Assembly: GCA_945867725.1 (NCBI GenBank)
Contig: CAMBJI010000029.1
Location: 1-12,103 of the forward strand
DNA: 12,103 nucleotides
DNA from: Bordetella parapertussis
GTDB lineage: Bacteria > Pseudomonadota > Gammaproteobacteria > Burkholderiales > Burkholderiaceae_D
Reading direction: 5' to 3'
The position numbers were made by a program, and so were the translations under genes. Position 1 is the stretch's first letter; the number at the start of each line of letters is the position of its first letter. This document shows, in pieces, positions 1 through 7,349 of this stretch. The notes beneath the pieces were generated by a model. That model did no database searches and was not told where the DNA came from. It worked only from the letters and a program-made list of their open reading frames with translations.

Positions 1-1741
1 CGATACGAAGTACTTGAATGCTCTCCTTTGCCAGACTTCCGTCGCTCAAACCCTCAAGGATTAATTTTTTCTTATCTTTGTCACGCATACTCAAATGGCC
101 GATCATCTTCCTGAAGGCCCCATTACCCCATGTTGGCATGTCGACTTGGAAGAGGACAGATTCTTCAGGACCCGGCATCTGTTCAGCGCTTAACCATCCG
201 AATTTTTCGACAAATTCATTCACCAGAATATTTATTACCGATGACTTCTCCGTAATGCGTGGTCCGAATTTACTGCCATCAAGGTTCAGCGACAGCCCAG
301 GCTTGGCTGACTCGAGCGCTTCAAATTGGACCAATGTCTGCCATTTTGAAGAATGTTTGCTTTTTATAAAACTCCTAAAATCTAATGATAAGTAGAGTTC
401 AGTAATGTGCGCATTGTCAGCGATTGACCCCAACAGATCGATCAGATGCTGATCATATTTTATGCCTGCAAAATCACTATCAAAATACTCAAACACACAT
501 TGATCGGAGCCCTCTATGGTTAATTTACGCAGCGACTGATTGAGCCTTATGCCTTTTGTCAGCCTTTGAAAATCCAATCCATCATTGGCATCCAGCTCGT
601 TTGCTTTTATAAATAATTCCTCCAAATTTTTATGCTTATTTATCCATTCCGAGAATTCACCATCGGTATCGATAAATCTCGAAATAGTCAGCTCGAAACA
701 TTTAACATTCAATACTGAAGATTCAATTAGAAATTCTTTCGGCTGATCTTCGAATTCAAGAGAAAAATTCTGCAATAAAGGATGGCTATACTCAAAATCA
801 GACAAGCTATTCTTTCCTAGTACCATTTTTGTTTCACATGATCTCAGATTAAATATTTGTAACGCTGGAAAGACCGAACCCATAGACTTCAGCAAATCTG
901 CTGAAGGCTTATCGTCACACGGCACCAAACTAAGGTAGCGCAGTGCAACAGCTCGCTCGAACTTAAGCAATACTTGTTGATCCAGATTGGAATGCTCAAA
1001 ATAAAGACCGACTAGCTCAAGACGTCCGTTCCAAAATATATTGGTCACCTCCAAGCTTGATGACTGAAAACAATTATGAATCTCCAAAAACAATTCGCGC
1101 GGCCGCGTTTCGGAATTTGCGCCAAGGCCATTTATCAGCGGCTCAAGCAATGCAGACAAACTGTATTCACTCAGATCGATCTTCAGTGACAAAGACCGCC
1201 AGCCAGAAGCCATTGACAAGCCTGCCATTAACTGTGGAGTCGCCGTATTTTGAAGCGAAATATGCGGATACTTACAGCCAAGCCAAAAGCCGATGTCATG
1301 ATCGGTCATTGTCGTTTCCGCAGGTTTCGGTTTCCCACAGAGTTGCCACCATAATTCCGACTCGCCAAAAAGATTTTTTTCCGTTCCGCGGCGAAGACGT
1401 ACATCGTAATCGTTCGACTCCGGACGATTTAACTTCCCGTTCTCTACCAGCGAGCCGGCCCGATCCCATCGGGATTGTTGGACAATGCTCGATAACAGTT
1501 TCGAGCACTGCGCCATAACACCTTCTGTTCGACGATCCATTTGCAGAAACAGATGCTGAACAACATCACCGGGCAATTCTTCGAGTGGCGATAAGGGCGG
1601 TGCCCGAGATGTTACTGAGGGCATGCCAGATGAAGAATTTGAAGATGAATCGTTTGCATCGAGCCTTCTTCTCTGAGCCTCCGGTTCTGCTACCGGTACA
1701 TCAGTCGATGAACGCTTACCCCATTGATTAACAGCTGCCAT
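1..1741 (-). CDS. F-box-like / leucine-rich repeat protein, C-terminus cut by window edge
   Basis: I read 580 codons without a stop, from ATG at 1741-1739 to the left edge, so the true C-terminus lies outside. Residues 1-50 are polar, Ser-rich and probably disordered, with basic clusters at K9-R10 and R24-R26. Residues 53-92 fit an F-box: LEELPGDVV at the start, a central MDRRTEGVMAQCSK, and a closing SIVQQSRW. From about 181 onward LxxLxL-type strands recur at roughly residues 181, 214, 241, 267, 294, 323, 346, 373, 404 and 446, mostly 23-33 residues apart, as in leucine-rich repeats. There is no signal peptide or membrane segment. In eukaryotes F-box proteins bind Skp1 and bring substrates to SCF ubiquitin ligases; bacterial F-box/LRR proteins known from plant and animal associates (for example the Ralstonia GALA family) are injected effectors. 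Effector function here is inference. The 3' part is strikingly A/T-rich compared with neighbouring genes, suggesting transfer. A strong Shine-Dalgarno fixes the start. Confidence 0.85.
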   Translation of the reverse strand, partial: MAAVNQWGKRSSTDVPVAEPEAQRRRLDANDSSSNSSSGMPSVTSRAPPLSPLEELPGDVVQHLFLQMDRRTEGVMAQCSKLLSSIVQQSRWDRAGSLVENGKLNRPESNDYDVRLRRGTEKNLFGESELWWQLCGKPKPAETTMTDHDIGFWLGCKYPHISLQNTATPQLMAGLSMASGWRSLSLKIDLSEYSLSALLEPLINGLGANSETRPRELFLEIHNCFQSSSLEVTNIFWNGRLELVGLYFEHSNLDQQVLLKFERAVALRYLSLVPCDDKPSADLLKSMGSVFPALQIFNLRSCETKMVLGKNSLSDFEYSHPLLQNFSLEFEDQPKEFLIESSVLNVKCFELTISRFIDTDGEFSEWINKHKNLEELFIKANELDANDGLDFQRLTKGIRLNQSLRKLTIEGSDQCVFEYFDSDFAGIKYDQHLIDLLGSIADNAHITELYLSLDFRSFIKSKHSSKWQTLVQFEALESAKPGLSLNLDGSKFGPRITEKSSVINILVNEFVEKFGWLSAEQMPGPEESVLFQVDMPTWGNGAFRKMIGHLSMRDKDKKKLILEGLSDGSLAKESIQVLRI

Positions 1742-1755
1742 AGTTACCTCCCTTT
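1742..1755 (-). promoter_or_regulatory. Strong ribosome binding site of the F-box/LRR gene
   Basis: On the minus strand AAAGGGAGGT lies just before ATG, with the GGAGG core (1751-1747) five bases from the start codon. This is a near-ideal Shine-Dalgarno and decides the start at 1741. It also argues that the gene is translated and not a decayed relic. Confidence 0.8.
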
Positions 1756-1823
1756 AAGAAGATTATGAGTAGCGATATGTTTTAATAAGTTGCAGGGAGT
1801 TTCGTAGGAATTATCTGGTTTGA

Positions 1824-1949
1824 TTATTCTGCAGTTATCTTTCGTTCGTTAATGAAGACACCGCGAAACTACTGATCAACGCCGCACTGGTGGCCGAGTT
1901 GACCGATAGCCTAGCAGTGCTGCTGGTACATGTGAATGAGTTGAGGTAG
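1824..1949 (+). pseudogene. Coding remnant, C-terminal fragment of an unrecognised gene
   Basis: A plus-strand frame open from 1824 (after TGA at 1821) to TAG at 1947-1949 has no usable ATG or GTG near its beginning. From 1848 on it reads as a convincing amphipathic helix, VNEDTAKLLINAAL then VAELTDSLAVLLVHVNELR, with G/C-ending codons like those of neighbouring core genes. The preceding 1750-1845 stretch is A/T-rich and non-coding in character. I read it as the tail of a lost gene whose 5' part was removed, probably when the F-box/LRR gene arrived. I do not recognise the family. It could also be a chance open stretch. Confidence 0.35.
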
Positions 1950-1973
1950 CGGCATTCATTACCCGGCGTAACG

Positions 1974-1994
1974 ACCTTCGCGCCACGCGAAGGT
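1974..1994 (+). terminator. Perfect 9-bp hairpin downstream of the coding remnant
   Basis: ACCTTCGCG (1974-1982) and CGCGAAGGT (1986-1994) are perfectly complementary around a CCA loop. The hairpin starts 24 bases after the remnant's stop codon, where a terminator would be expected, but no U-run follows on either strand. It also lies 63 bases before the tsaD start and could sit in the tsaD leader. Terminator function is therefore uncertain. Confidence 0.4.
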
Positions 1995-2057
1995 GCATTG
2001 TGGGCTTTCACTTACAATACCGGCTGAACACAGCTTGCTATCCTCCAAATATTTCCC

Positions 2058-3080
2058 ATGATCGTTCTCGGCGTCGAATCCTCCTGCGATGAAACCGGTA
2101 TCGCTTTGTATGACACCGAACGCGGATTGCTCGCGCATGCGCTGCATTCTCAGGTCGCGATGCATGAAGCCTATGGCGGCGTCGTACCTGAGCTGGCGTC
2201 GCGCGATCATGTGCGTCGCGCGATACCTTTGCTGGAGCAAGTACTCAGCGACAGCGGCGAATCCGTGTTATCGATTGATGCAGTCGCTTACACGCAAGGC
2301 CCAGGTCTGGCCGGCGCGCTGCTGGTCGGCGCATCAGTCGCTAATGGTCTAGCGCTGGCACTTAACAAACCAGTGATCGGCATTCACCATCTCGAAGGTC
2401 ATTTGCTGTCACCTTTACTTGCGGCACAAGCACCCGAGTTTCCTTTTGTCGCTTTGTTGGTATCGGGCGGTCATACGCAACTGATGCGTGTCGATGATGT
2501 GGGCGAGTACACAATGCTTGGTGAAACGCTCGATGATGCCGCCGGTGAGGCTTTCGATAAATCAGCCAAACTGCTTGGGCTCGGCTGTCCCGGCGGTCCG
2601 GCGATTTCTCGACTCGCAGAATCAGGTGACCCAAGTCTGTTTGAACTGCCACGCCCGATGCTGCATTCGAAAAATCTGGATTTTAGCTTCTCGGGTTTGA
2701 AAACAGCTGTACTGACGCTAGTAAAAAAACAAGAAGGCGAATTAACCGAAACGATACGCGCCGCTATCGCCCGCGCCTTCGTGGAGGCGATCGTCGAGGT
2801 GCTAGTCGCAAAATGTCTGGCCGCAATAAAACAAACGGGGATGAAACGACTCGTGATTGCAGGTGGCGTGGGCGCTAATACGCAACTTCGCAAAGCATTG
2901 AATGAGGCAGCAGTGAAAAAACGTTTCGAGGTGTTTTATCCGGATCTGGCGCTATGCACCGACAACGGTGCCATGATCGCGCTGGCAGGTGCCTTACGCA
3001 TTGCGCGCTATCCGCAGGCCGCGCACTTTGATTACGGTTTCAATGTCAAACCGCGCTGGCCGCTGGATGCGATCGACTGA
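2058..3080 (+). CDS. tsaD: tRNA N6-adenosine threonylcarbamoyltransferase TsaD
   Basis: TsaD (Gcp/YgjD) transfers the threonylcarbamoyl group from threonylcarbamoyl-AMP to A37 of ANN-decoding tRNAs, giving t6A. It works in the cytoplasm with TsaB and TsaE; a tsaE gene lies in this window at 10758. The 340-residue length is normal. Visible signatures are the N-terminal [10 protein letters not shown], the metal-binding HLEGH with H111 and H115, the VSGGHTQL loop, [13 protein letters not shown], and the C-terminal CTDNGAMIA with D302 as the third metal ligand. All fit the ASKHA-fold family. ATG 2058 is chosen because the conserved [13 protein letters not shown] begins there; no clear Shine-Dalgarno precedes it. 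The gene converges on plsY, with eight bases between the two stop codons. It is intact and normally essential. Confidence 0.97.
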   Translation: MIVLGVESSCDETGIALYDTERGLLAHALHSQVAMHEAYGGVVPELASRDHVRRAIPLLEQVLSDSGESVLSIDAVAYTQGPGLAGALLVGASVANGLALALNKPVIGIHHLEGHLLSPLLAAQAPEFPFVALLVSGGHTQLMRVDDVGEYTMLGETLDDAAGEAFDKSAKLLGLGCPGGPAISRLAESGDPSLFELPRPMLHSKNLDFSFSGLKTAVLTLVKKQEGELTETIRAAIARAFVEAIVEVLVAKCLAAIKQTGMKRLVIAGGVGANTQLRKALNEAAVKKRFEVFYPDLALCTDNGAMIALAGALRIARYPQAAHFDYGFNVKPRWPLDAID

Positions 3081-3086
3081 TCGATC
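3071..3086. other. Small inverted repeat at the tsaD/plsY convergence
   Basis: GATCGA (3071-3076) and TCGATC (3081-3086) are complementary around a CTGA loop that contains the tsaD stop codon. No U-run of useful length follows on either strand, so it is at best a weak bidirectional stop signal in an eight-base convergent gap. Confidence 0.25.
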
Positions 3087-3088
3087 TC

Positions 3089-3754
3089 TTAGCCGTCTTT
3101 CGCTTGTTCAGAAGCAGGGTCTTCCTGAGGTTTTTTTTCAGATCTTCTAGCCAGACGGGTTTCTGTGCCGGCCCTGAGATTGGCAATGTTCCCGCGATGA
3201 CGATAAACCAAGATGACGCTCATGAAGAAGATTGCCACTAATTTGACACCTGGGCCGAACAGCAATAACTGATAGATGGGTGCAAACACCGCAGCCACCA
3301 GCGCTGCCAGTGAAGAGTAACGGTAGGTATAAGCGATGATGATCCAAGTGCACAGCGTCGTCACGCCGACCGGAGGACTAAGCGCGAGGAGCACACCCAG
3401 CGCGGTTGCGACCCCCTTGCCGCCCTTGAATCCAAAAAATATCGGCCACACGTGCCCAGCAAACACGGCAAATGCGGCAAGTGAGACGCCGGTTATACCG
3501 AGCTCTAGCGGCGTACTGAAATAGATAGCCAGCGCCACGGCAAACCAGCCTTTTGCACAATCACCCAGCAGTGTCAGCACAGCCGCCAGTTTATTGCCGG
3601 TTCTGAGCACATTGGTCGCGCCGGGATTTTGCGAACCATAAGTGCGCGGATCTTCAAGCCGGAGCAGTTTGCTGACCACAATGGCAAAAGACACCGAGCC
3701 GATCAGATAAGCGCCCATTGCAAACAAAATCATGTTCATCATCGCCGTGTTCAT
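3089..3754 (-). CDS. plsY: Glycerol-3-phosphate acyltransferase PlsY
   Basis: PlsY is an inner-membrane enzyme that moves an acyl group from acyl-phosphate (made by PlsX) to the sn-1 position of glycerol-3-phosphate, the first step of phosphatidic acid synthesis. The 221-residue product is strongly hydrophobic with about five membrane segments. It has the three family motifs: GSVSFA leading to SQNPGATNV (41-49), [17 protein letters not shown] (101-117), and a later RHRGNIANL (185-193). The tail after 200 is charged and unusually long, with many K, E and Q, and probably lies in the cytoplasm. The start at 3754 has GGGA about eight bases upstream; M6 or M8 are possible alternatives. It lies 46 bases behind xerD in the same direction and may be the last gene of that transcript. 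Confidence 0.95.
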   Translation of the reverse strand: MNTAMMNMILFAMGAYLIGSVSFAIVVSKLLRLEDPRTYGSQNPGATNVLRTGNKLAAVLTLLGDCAKGWFAVALAIYFSTPLELGITGVSLAAFAVFAGHVWPIFFGFKGGKGVATALGVLLALSPPVGVTTLCTWIIIAYTYRYSSLAALVAAVFAPIYQLLLFGPGVKLVAIFFMSVILVYRHRGNIANLRAGTETRLARRSEKKPQEDPASEQAKDG

Positions 3755-3800
3755 GCTATTCCCGTCACTGAAGATTCGCCATTATGCAATAGTTGATTCA

Positions 3801-4718
3801 TCAGCCTCGCGGATGATGCTGTGCATGGATTTTCTTGAGGCGCTCGCGCGCGACATGCGTATAAATCTGCGTGGTCGATATATCTGCATGACCCAGCAAT
3901 AACTGAACCACACGCAAATCAGCGCCATGATTGAGCAAATGCGTCGCGAACGCATGGCGCAAGGTATGTGGTGACAGCGGCACATTCACGCTCGCCTGCA
4001 GCGCGTATTTTTTTATCAGCGTCCAGAACATTTGCCGGGTCATGGGCCCACCGAGCGCCGTGACGAATAACGCATCATTCACTTTGCCGCCCAATATCTG
4101 GCTGCGCCCATCACGCAGATAGCGCTCTATCCATGCACGCGCCTCTTCACCGAACGGCACCAGCCGCGTCTTGTTACCCTTGCCCGTCACACGTAGCACA
4201 CCTTCATTCATGCCCACTTCAACACTCTTGAGCAGCACCAGCTCCGATACGCGCAAGCCACTGGCATACATCACCTCGAGCATGGTTCTGTCCCGCAGTC
4301 CCAGCGCGACATTCACATCGGGTGCGGCTAGCAAAGACTCGACATGTTGTTCAGACAGCGTCTTAGGAAATCTTGGCGGCTGCTTTGCCGAATGCAATCG
4401 CAAACACGGATCTGCGCTAACACGATGACTGCGCAGCGCGAACTGATAAAACCGCCGCAGTACAGCCAGACGACGATTGGCCGAACTGGCCTTGCTGCCC
4501 GCATGCTTGAACGCGAAGTACGCATTCAAATCTGCATCCGTCGCTTCGTACAAAGTTTTTGATCGTTCCGTCATCAGCCAATTGGCAAACAGCAGCAGAT
4601 CGCGCTTATAGGCCTCCAGCGTATTTTTTGACAAACCATCTTCCAGCCAGAGCGCATCACAGAACTCGTCGGCGGCCGCTTGTCCCGGACGCTCTTCGGT
4701 CGGCGCTGCTGTCTTCAT
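3801..4718 (-). CDS. xerD: Site-specific tyrosine recombinase XerD
   Basis: XerD acts with XerC at dif to resolve chromosome dimers at the division septum, activated by FtsK. The 305-residue protein has an N-terminal SAM-like core-binding domain (about 15-100) and a C-terminal catalytic domain. All six active-site residues are present: R156 (SGLRVSEL), K180 (TGKGNK), H251 and R254 (HTLRHAFATH), H277 (LLGHADI) and the nucleophile Y286 (TQIYTHV). The LRHAFATHLLNHGADLRVVQ run is typical of Xer proteins as opposed to phage integrases. The frame stays open upstream to 4865, but the start at 4718 is preferred. It gives the usual family length, and its ATG shares one base with the TGA of ogt (TGATG), which suggests translational coupling. 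XerC is the main alternative name; a core recombinase rather than a mobile-element integrase is likely from the housekeeping context. Confidence 0.92.
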   Translation of the reverse strand: MKTAAPTEERPGQAAADEFCDALWLEDGLSKNTLEAYKRDLLLFANWLMTERSKTLYEATDADLNAYFAFKHAGSKASSANRRLAVLRRFYQFALRSHRVSADPCLRLHSAKQPPRFPKTLSEQHVESLLAAPDVNVALGLRDRTMLEVMYASGLRVSELVLLKSVEVGMNEGVLRVTGKGNKTRLVPFGEEARAWIERYLRDGRSQILGGKVNDALFVTALGGPMTRQMFWTLIKKYALQASVNVPLSPHTLRHAFATHLLNHGADLRVVQLLLGHADISTTQIYTHVARERLKKIHAQHHPRG

Positions 4719-5206
4719 CAGAAGCCCGGCACCTGTTCGTGTCGCAGCAGCCAGCGTTTGACGCCTTGATGAAAGCCGCCATCGTGCCGCGCAAAACCAC
4801 CAATACCACCCGCAGCGGTAACGCGATGACAGGGAATGATCAGCGGGTACCAGTTTGATCCACAAGCCTGACCAACCGCGCGCGGTGCAGAACGTATTTT
4901 GTGGGCGACCTCGCCATAGGTGAGCACGGTGCCGCGAGGGATCGCATTAATGACAGACCACACCTTGCGCTGATGTTCAGTGCCGACTTCGGGCAAGTCG
5001 AGATCAAAGACGAAGTCAGGATTTTTCAGATAAGTAGCGACTTGCTTTACTATTTTTTTCGAGAGTTTGTCAGTCGCTGGCTTTGCCTTGTACTGCGGTG
5101 GCAGATACGTCAGTTCGTGCAACACGTCACCGGTGCTCCGTATACCAATCGCACCAAACGGTGCCGGCACAATCGCAGAAAAAATATCAGTGGCAAGCGC
5201 CTTCAT
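4718..5206 (-). CDS. ogt: Methylated-DNA--protein-cysteine methyltransferase (Ogt type)
   Basis: This is a suicide DNA-repair protein that takes alkyl groups from O6-alkylguanine and O4-alkylthymine onto a cysteine. The acceptor is C126 in IIPCHRV. Other expected residues are present: Y97 in LTYGEVA, the Arg finger R109 in APRAVGQA, the Asn hinge N118, and E157 near the C-terminus. At 162 residues it has the normal Ogt length, with a short N-terminal domain and no Ada-type DNA-binding part. W119 follows the Asn hinge where many homologues have Pro. C126 is retained, so this is not an alkyltransferase-like (PWHRV) protein. The Shine-Dalgarno is weak. The gene begins 28 bases after dctM and its stop codon overlaps the xerD start. 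Confidence 0.94.
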   Translation of the reverse strand: MKALATDIFSAIVPAPFGAIGIRSTGDVLHELTYLPPQYKAKPATDKLSKKIVKQVATYLKNPDFVFDLDLPEVGTEHQRKVWSVINAIPRGTVLTYGEVAHKIRSAPRAVGQACGSNWYPLIIPCHRVTAAGGIGGFARHDGGFHQGVKRWLLRHEQVPGF

Positions 5207-5234
5207 ATTTACTTTCTCAATCAGCTACCGGTGA

Positions 5235-6518
5235 TTAGCTGCCAAAAACCAGTCGCGGCAGCCACAGCGAAATTTGCGGCACATAAGTGATCAGCAGCAG
5301 GAAACCTATCATCGTCATCAGCCACGGCAACACGGCGATCGTCAGTTCAGTGATTCCCATCTTCGTGATGCCTGATGCTACATACAAATTCAGTCCCACC
5401 GGCGGATGGCACATACCGATTTCCATATTGACCACCATGATGATGCCAAAATGAACCGGATCAACGCCCAGCGCTATCGCCACCGGGAACAGTATGGGCG
5501 CCATGATCAGGACGATGGATGAGGGCTCCATCACATTACCGGCCAACAGCAACAACAAGTTCACGACCAGAAGAAAACCGACCATACCCAAGCCCATGTC
5601 CATGATGCTGGCGGCCATTGCTTGGGGAATGCCCTCACTGGTCATTAAAAAAGAGAACAGTACAGCGTTGGTAATGATGTAGAGCAGCATGGCCGACATG
5701 GCCGCAGAATCAAGCAAGACTTTCGGCACCTGCCGAAAACTCAAATCTTTATAGACAAAGACTGCAATTACAAATGCATACACCGCCGACACCGCAGCCG
5801 CCTCGGTCGGGGTAAACATGCCGCTGTAGATACCGCCGATCACCACCACGATCAGCAGCAAGCCCCAGACACTGCGCTGGAAAGCACGCCAGCGCTCAGC
5901 GAGACTCGCGCGCGGCATACGAGGATAATTTCTTTTGCGGGCCAGCACCCAGGTCGTCAGACCCAGCAAAAACGCGAGCAAGAGACCAGGTATCACACCC
6001 GCCATGAACAACTTACCCACCGATGTATTAGTCGACACTGAATACATCACCATCACAATCGACGGCGGTATCAAAATACCGAGCGCGCCAGATGTCGTGA
6101 CCACACCGGCGCCAAATGATTTCGGATAACCCTGCTTCAGCATCGCCGGCAGTAGTATGGATCCGATCGCCACCACCGTCGCTGGCGACGAGCCCGACAC
6201 AGCAGCAAACAAGGCACAAGCCAGCACACCGGACAGTGCCAGTCCACCATGCCAATGCCCTACCATCGATGTCGCAAAATTAATCATGCGTTTGGCCACA
6301 CCGCCGTGCGTGAGGAAATTCCCCGCGAGGATAAAGAACGGTATGGCCATGATTTCAAACTTTTCAATACCGGTAAAAAGTTTGAGTGCCACCGCCTGCA
6401 CCGGCACATCGGTCATCGTGAACAGAAAACTCAGTACGGTCAGACCCAGCGCGATCGAAATCGGCATGCCTGTCAGCATTAGCACAACCAGTAAAACAAA
6501 GATGAAGAGTGAGTTCAT
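5235..6518 (-). CDS. dctM: TRAP transporter large permease subunit DctM
   Basis: DctM is the Na+-coupled membrane subunit of a tripartite ATP-independent periplasmic transporter. With DctQ it moves an organic acid delivered by DctP into the cytoplasm. The 427-residue product is almost wholly hydrophobic with about 11-12 membrane segments. It carries the family signatures IPFFILAGNF (59-68), VSGSSPATV (107-115), GILIPPSIV (147-155), FTPTEAAAV (235-243), EPSSIVLIMAPI (331-342) and HPPVGLNL (371-378). Its ATG overlaps the dctQ stop by four bases (ATGA at 6518-6515), the usual arrangement for these two subunits. Nothing in this subunit fixes the substrate; it belongs to the DctM/SiaT (IT) superfamily. 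Confidence 0.96.
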   Translation of the reverse strand: MNSLFIFVLLVVLMLTGMPISIALGLTVLSFLFTMTDVPVQAVALKLFTGIEKFEIMAIPFFILAGNFLTHGGVAKRMINFATSMVGHWHGGLALSGVLACALFAAVSGSSPATVVAIGSILLPAMLKQGYPKSFGAGVVTTSGALGILIPPSIVMVMYSVSTNTSVGKLFMAGVIPGLLLAFLLGLTTWVLARKRNYPRMPRASLAERWRAFQRSVWGLLLIVVVIGGIYSGMFTPTEAAAVSAVYAFVIAVFVYKDLSFRQVPKVLLDSAAMSAMLLYIITNAVLFSFLMTSEGIPQAMAASIMDMGLGMVGFLLVVNLLLLLAGNVMEPSSIVLIMAPILFPVAIALGVDPVHFGIIMVVNMEIGMCHPPVGLNLYVASGITKMGITELTIAVLPWLMTMIGFLLLITYVPQISLWLPRLVFGS

Positions 6519-7075
6519 GAGCGCCCCTCCGCAGCATCTTCGTTCAGGCCTTCGACATGCGCGTGATCGTGAACCGGTAATTCACCACCCCGTGCAAAAC
6601 GCCAAGCGACCTGAAGAAACCGAAAGCACATCAAGGCAGAGCCCAAAGGAATCGCCAGATACACGATCCAAATTGGCAGCTCGAGCACTTCAGAAGTGCT
6701 TGAAGTGTCAGAGAGTTCGTAAACGAAGTCGGCACCGAGGCTGGCAATGATCCCAGTAAAGCATGCACCTGCCAGCAGCCCAAACAAAATGAATCCGCGA
6801 CGACCACGCTCATCCAATCGGTTGACCAGCACGTCCACGCCCACGTGAATGCCAGTGCGAACACCATAGGCAGCACCGAACTTCGCCATCCAGACAAACA
6901 GATAGATAGTCAGCTCCTGCGCCCAGCTGGTATTGATAAGCAGCAGCCAGTCCTGCAACCCGGGGATAGCTAATCCCGAAGCGTAACGGTGCACCACTGC
7001 GACAAAAATAATCAGCGTCGCGGCACCCATCAGGGTCGCGATCAACCACTCTTCTAGATGATCGAGGATTTTCAT
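6515..7075 (-). CDS. dctQ: TRAP transporter small permease subunit DctQ
   Basis: DctQ is the small membrane subunit that pairs with DctM. The 186-residue reading from ATG 7075 begins MKILDHLEEWLIA, a typical DctQ start, with membrane segments at about 11-30, 42-64, 93-115 and 132-155 and the family motif WAQELTIYLFVWMAKFGAA in the second. A short His-containing tail (HDHAHVEG) ends it. The frame stays open to an ATG at 7222, but that extension is translated from the inverted repeat at 7161-7247 and is not credible. ATG 7084 (MPPMKIL) is a near equivalent. Neither start has a good Shine-Dalgarno. It overlaps dctM by four bases and lies 274 bases behind dctP. Confidence 0.93.
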   Translation of the reverse strand: MKILDHLEEWLIATLMGAATLIIFVAVVHRYASGLAIPGLQDWLLLINTSWAQELTIYLFVWMAKFGAAYGVRTGIHVGVDVLVNRLDERGRRGFILFGLLAGACFTGIIASLGADFVYELSDTSSTSEVLELPIWIVYLAIPLGSALMCFRFLQVAWRFARGGELPVHDHAHVEGLNEDAAEGRS

Positions 7076-7160
7076 AGGGGGCATGTGATCATTTGATGGG
7101 ATAGTACGATGACTGGCTTCATGTTTATCATTATCAGACTCATCGTAGACACTACGAATG

Positions 7161-7247
7161 ACGCTGGATCCCGGCCTGCGCCGGGATGACGTAGTTGAAG
7201 CTGCTTGCTCCCAAATTGTCATCCCGGCGCAGGCCGGGATCCAGCGT
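7161..7247. repeat. REP/MITE-like inverted repeat element, copy 1
   Basis: Arms at 7161-7190 and 7218-7247 are perfect 30-base inverted copies around a 27-base spacer. Each arm is itself a hairpin: ATCCCGGC, loop CTGC, GCCGGGAT at 7168-7187 in the left arm. The element can therefore fold as one long stem or as two separate hairpins, like a paired REP/BIME. It sits in the dctP-dctQ gap, inside the probable TRAP transcript. Stem-loops at such places often protect the upstream message or reduce read-through, which would give more DctP than DctQM; that is inference. Intergenic repeats with a very similar core are common in proteobacterial genomes. A second copy is at 9448-9529. Confidence 0.92.
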
Positions 7248-7349
7248 CGTTGCTTTACCGTATTGCATTAGCCTAATTCACGGCTGACCCATACGACTTA
7301 AAATAAAATTTTTCCATGTGCTTGGCGGGCACAGGTAAATAGACAAAGC

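Larger units (their letters stand above)
1742..2057. other. Divergent spacer between the F-box/LRR gene and tsaD
   Basis: This 316-base gap between two divergently transcribed genes holds the Shine-Dalgarno of the left gene, an A/T-rich stretch (about 1742-1845), a degenerate plus-strand coding tail (1824-1949), and a hairpin (1974-1994). A TACAAT at 2013-2018 could be a -10 box for tsaD, but no convincing -35 stands at the right distance. A CATAAT on the minus strand near 1762 could be a -10 for the left gene, also without a clear -35. No intact gene is seen. Confidence 0.6.

Noticed and set aside
18..395. Plus-strand open frame of 125 codons
   Set aside because: Antisense to the LRR coding region; no Shine-Dalgarno and no recognisable motif. 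The minus-strand frame continues through it without a stop.
1057..1518. Plus-strand open frame of 153 codons opposite the left gene
   Set aside because: It lies antisense to the long F-box/LRR frame, has no ribosome site, and its composition (Ser, Thr, Arg, Pro-rich) is that of a shadow.
1742..1960. hrpII/PIP-type box (TTCG-N16-TTCG) for the F-box/LRR gene
   Set aside because: I looked on the minus strand upstream of the gene and found only an isolated TTCG, not the spaced pair.
3801..4718. xerD as the integrase of a mobile island
   Set aside because: Its sequence is of the core Xer type, it sits among housekeeping genes, and no attachment-site repeats or cargo were found beside it.
4719..4865. 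N-terminal extension of XerD
   Set aside because: It overlaps the end of ogt in another frame, gives an overlong protein, and the TGATG junction at 4718 offers a natural coupled start.
7076..7222. N-terminal extension of DctQ
   Set aside because: The extra residues are translated from the inverted repeat and its spacer; the family starts at MKILDHLEEW and no ribosome site supports the upstream ATG.
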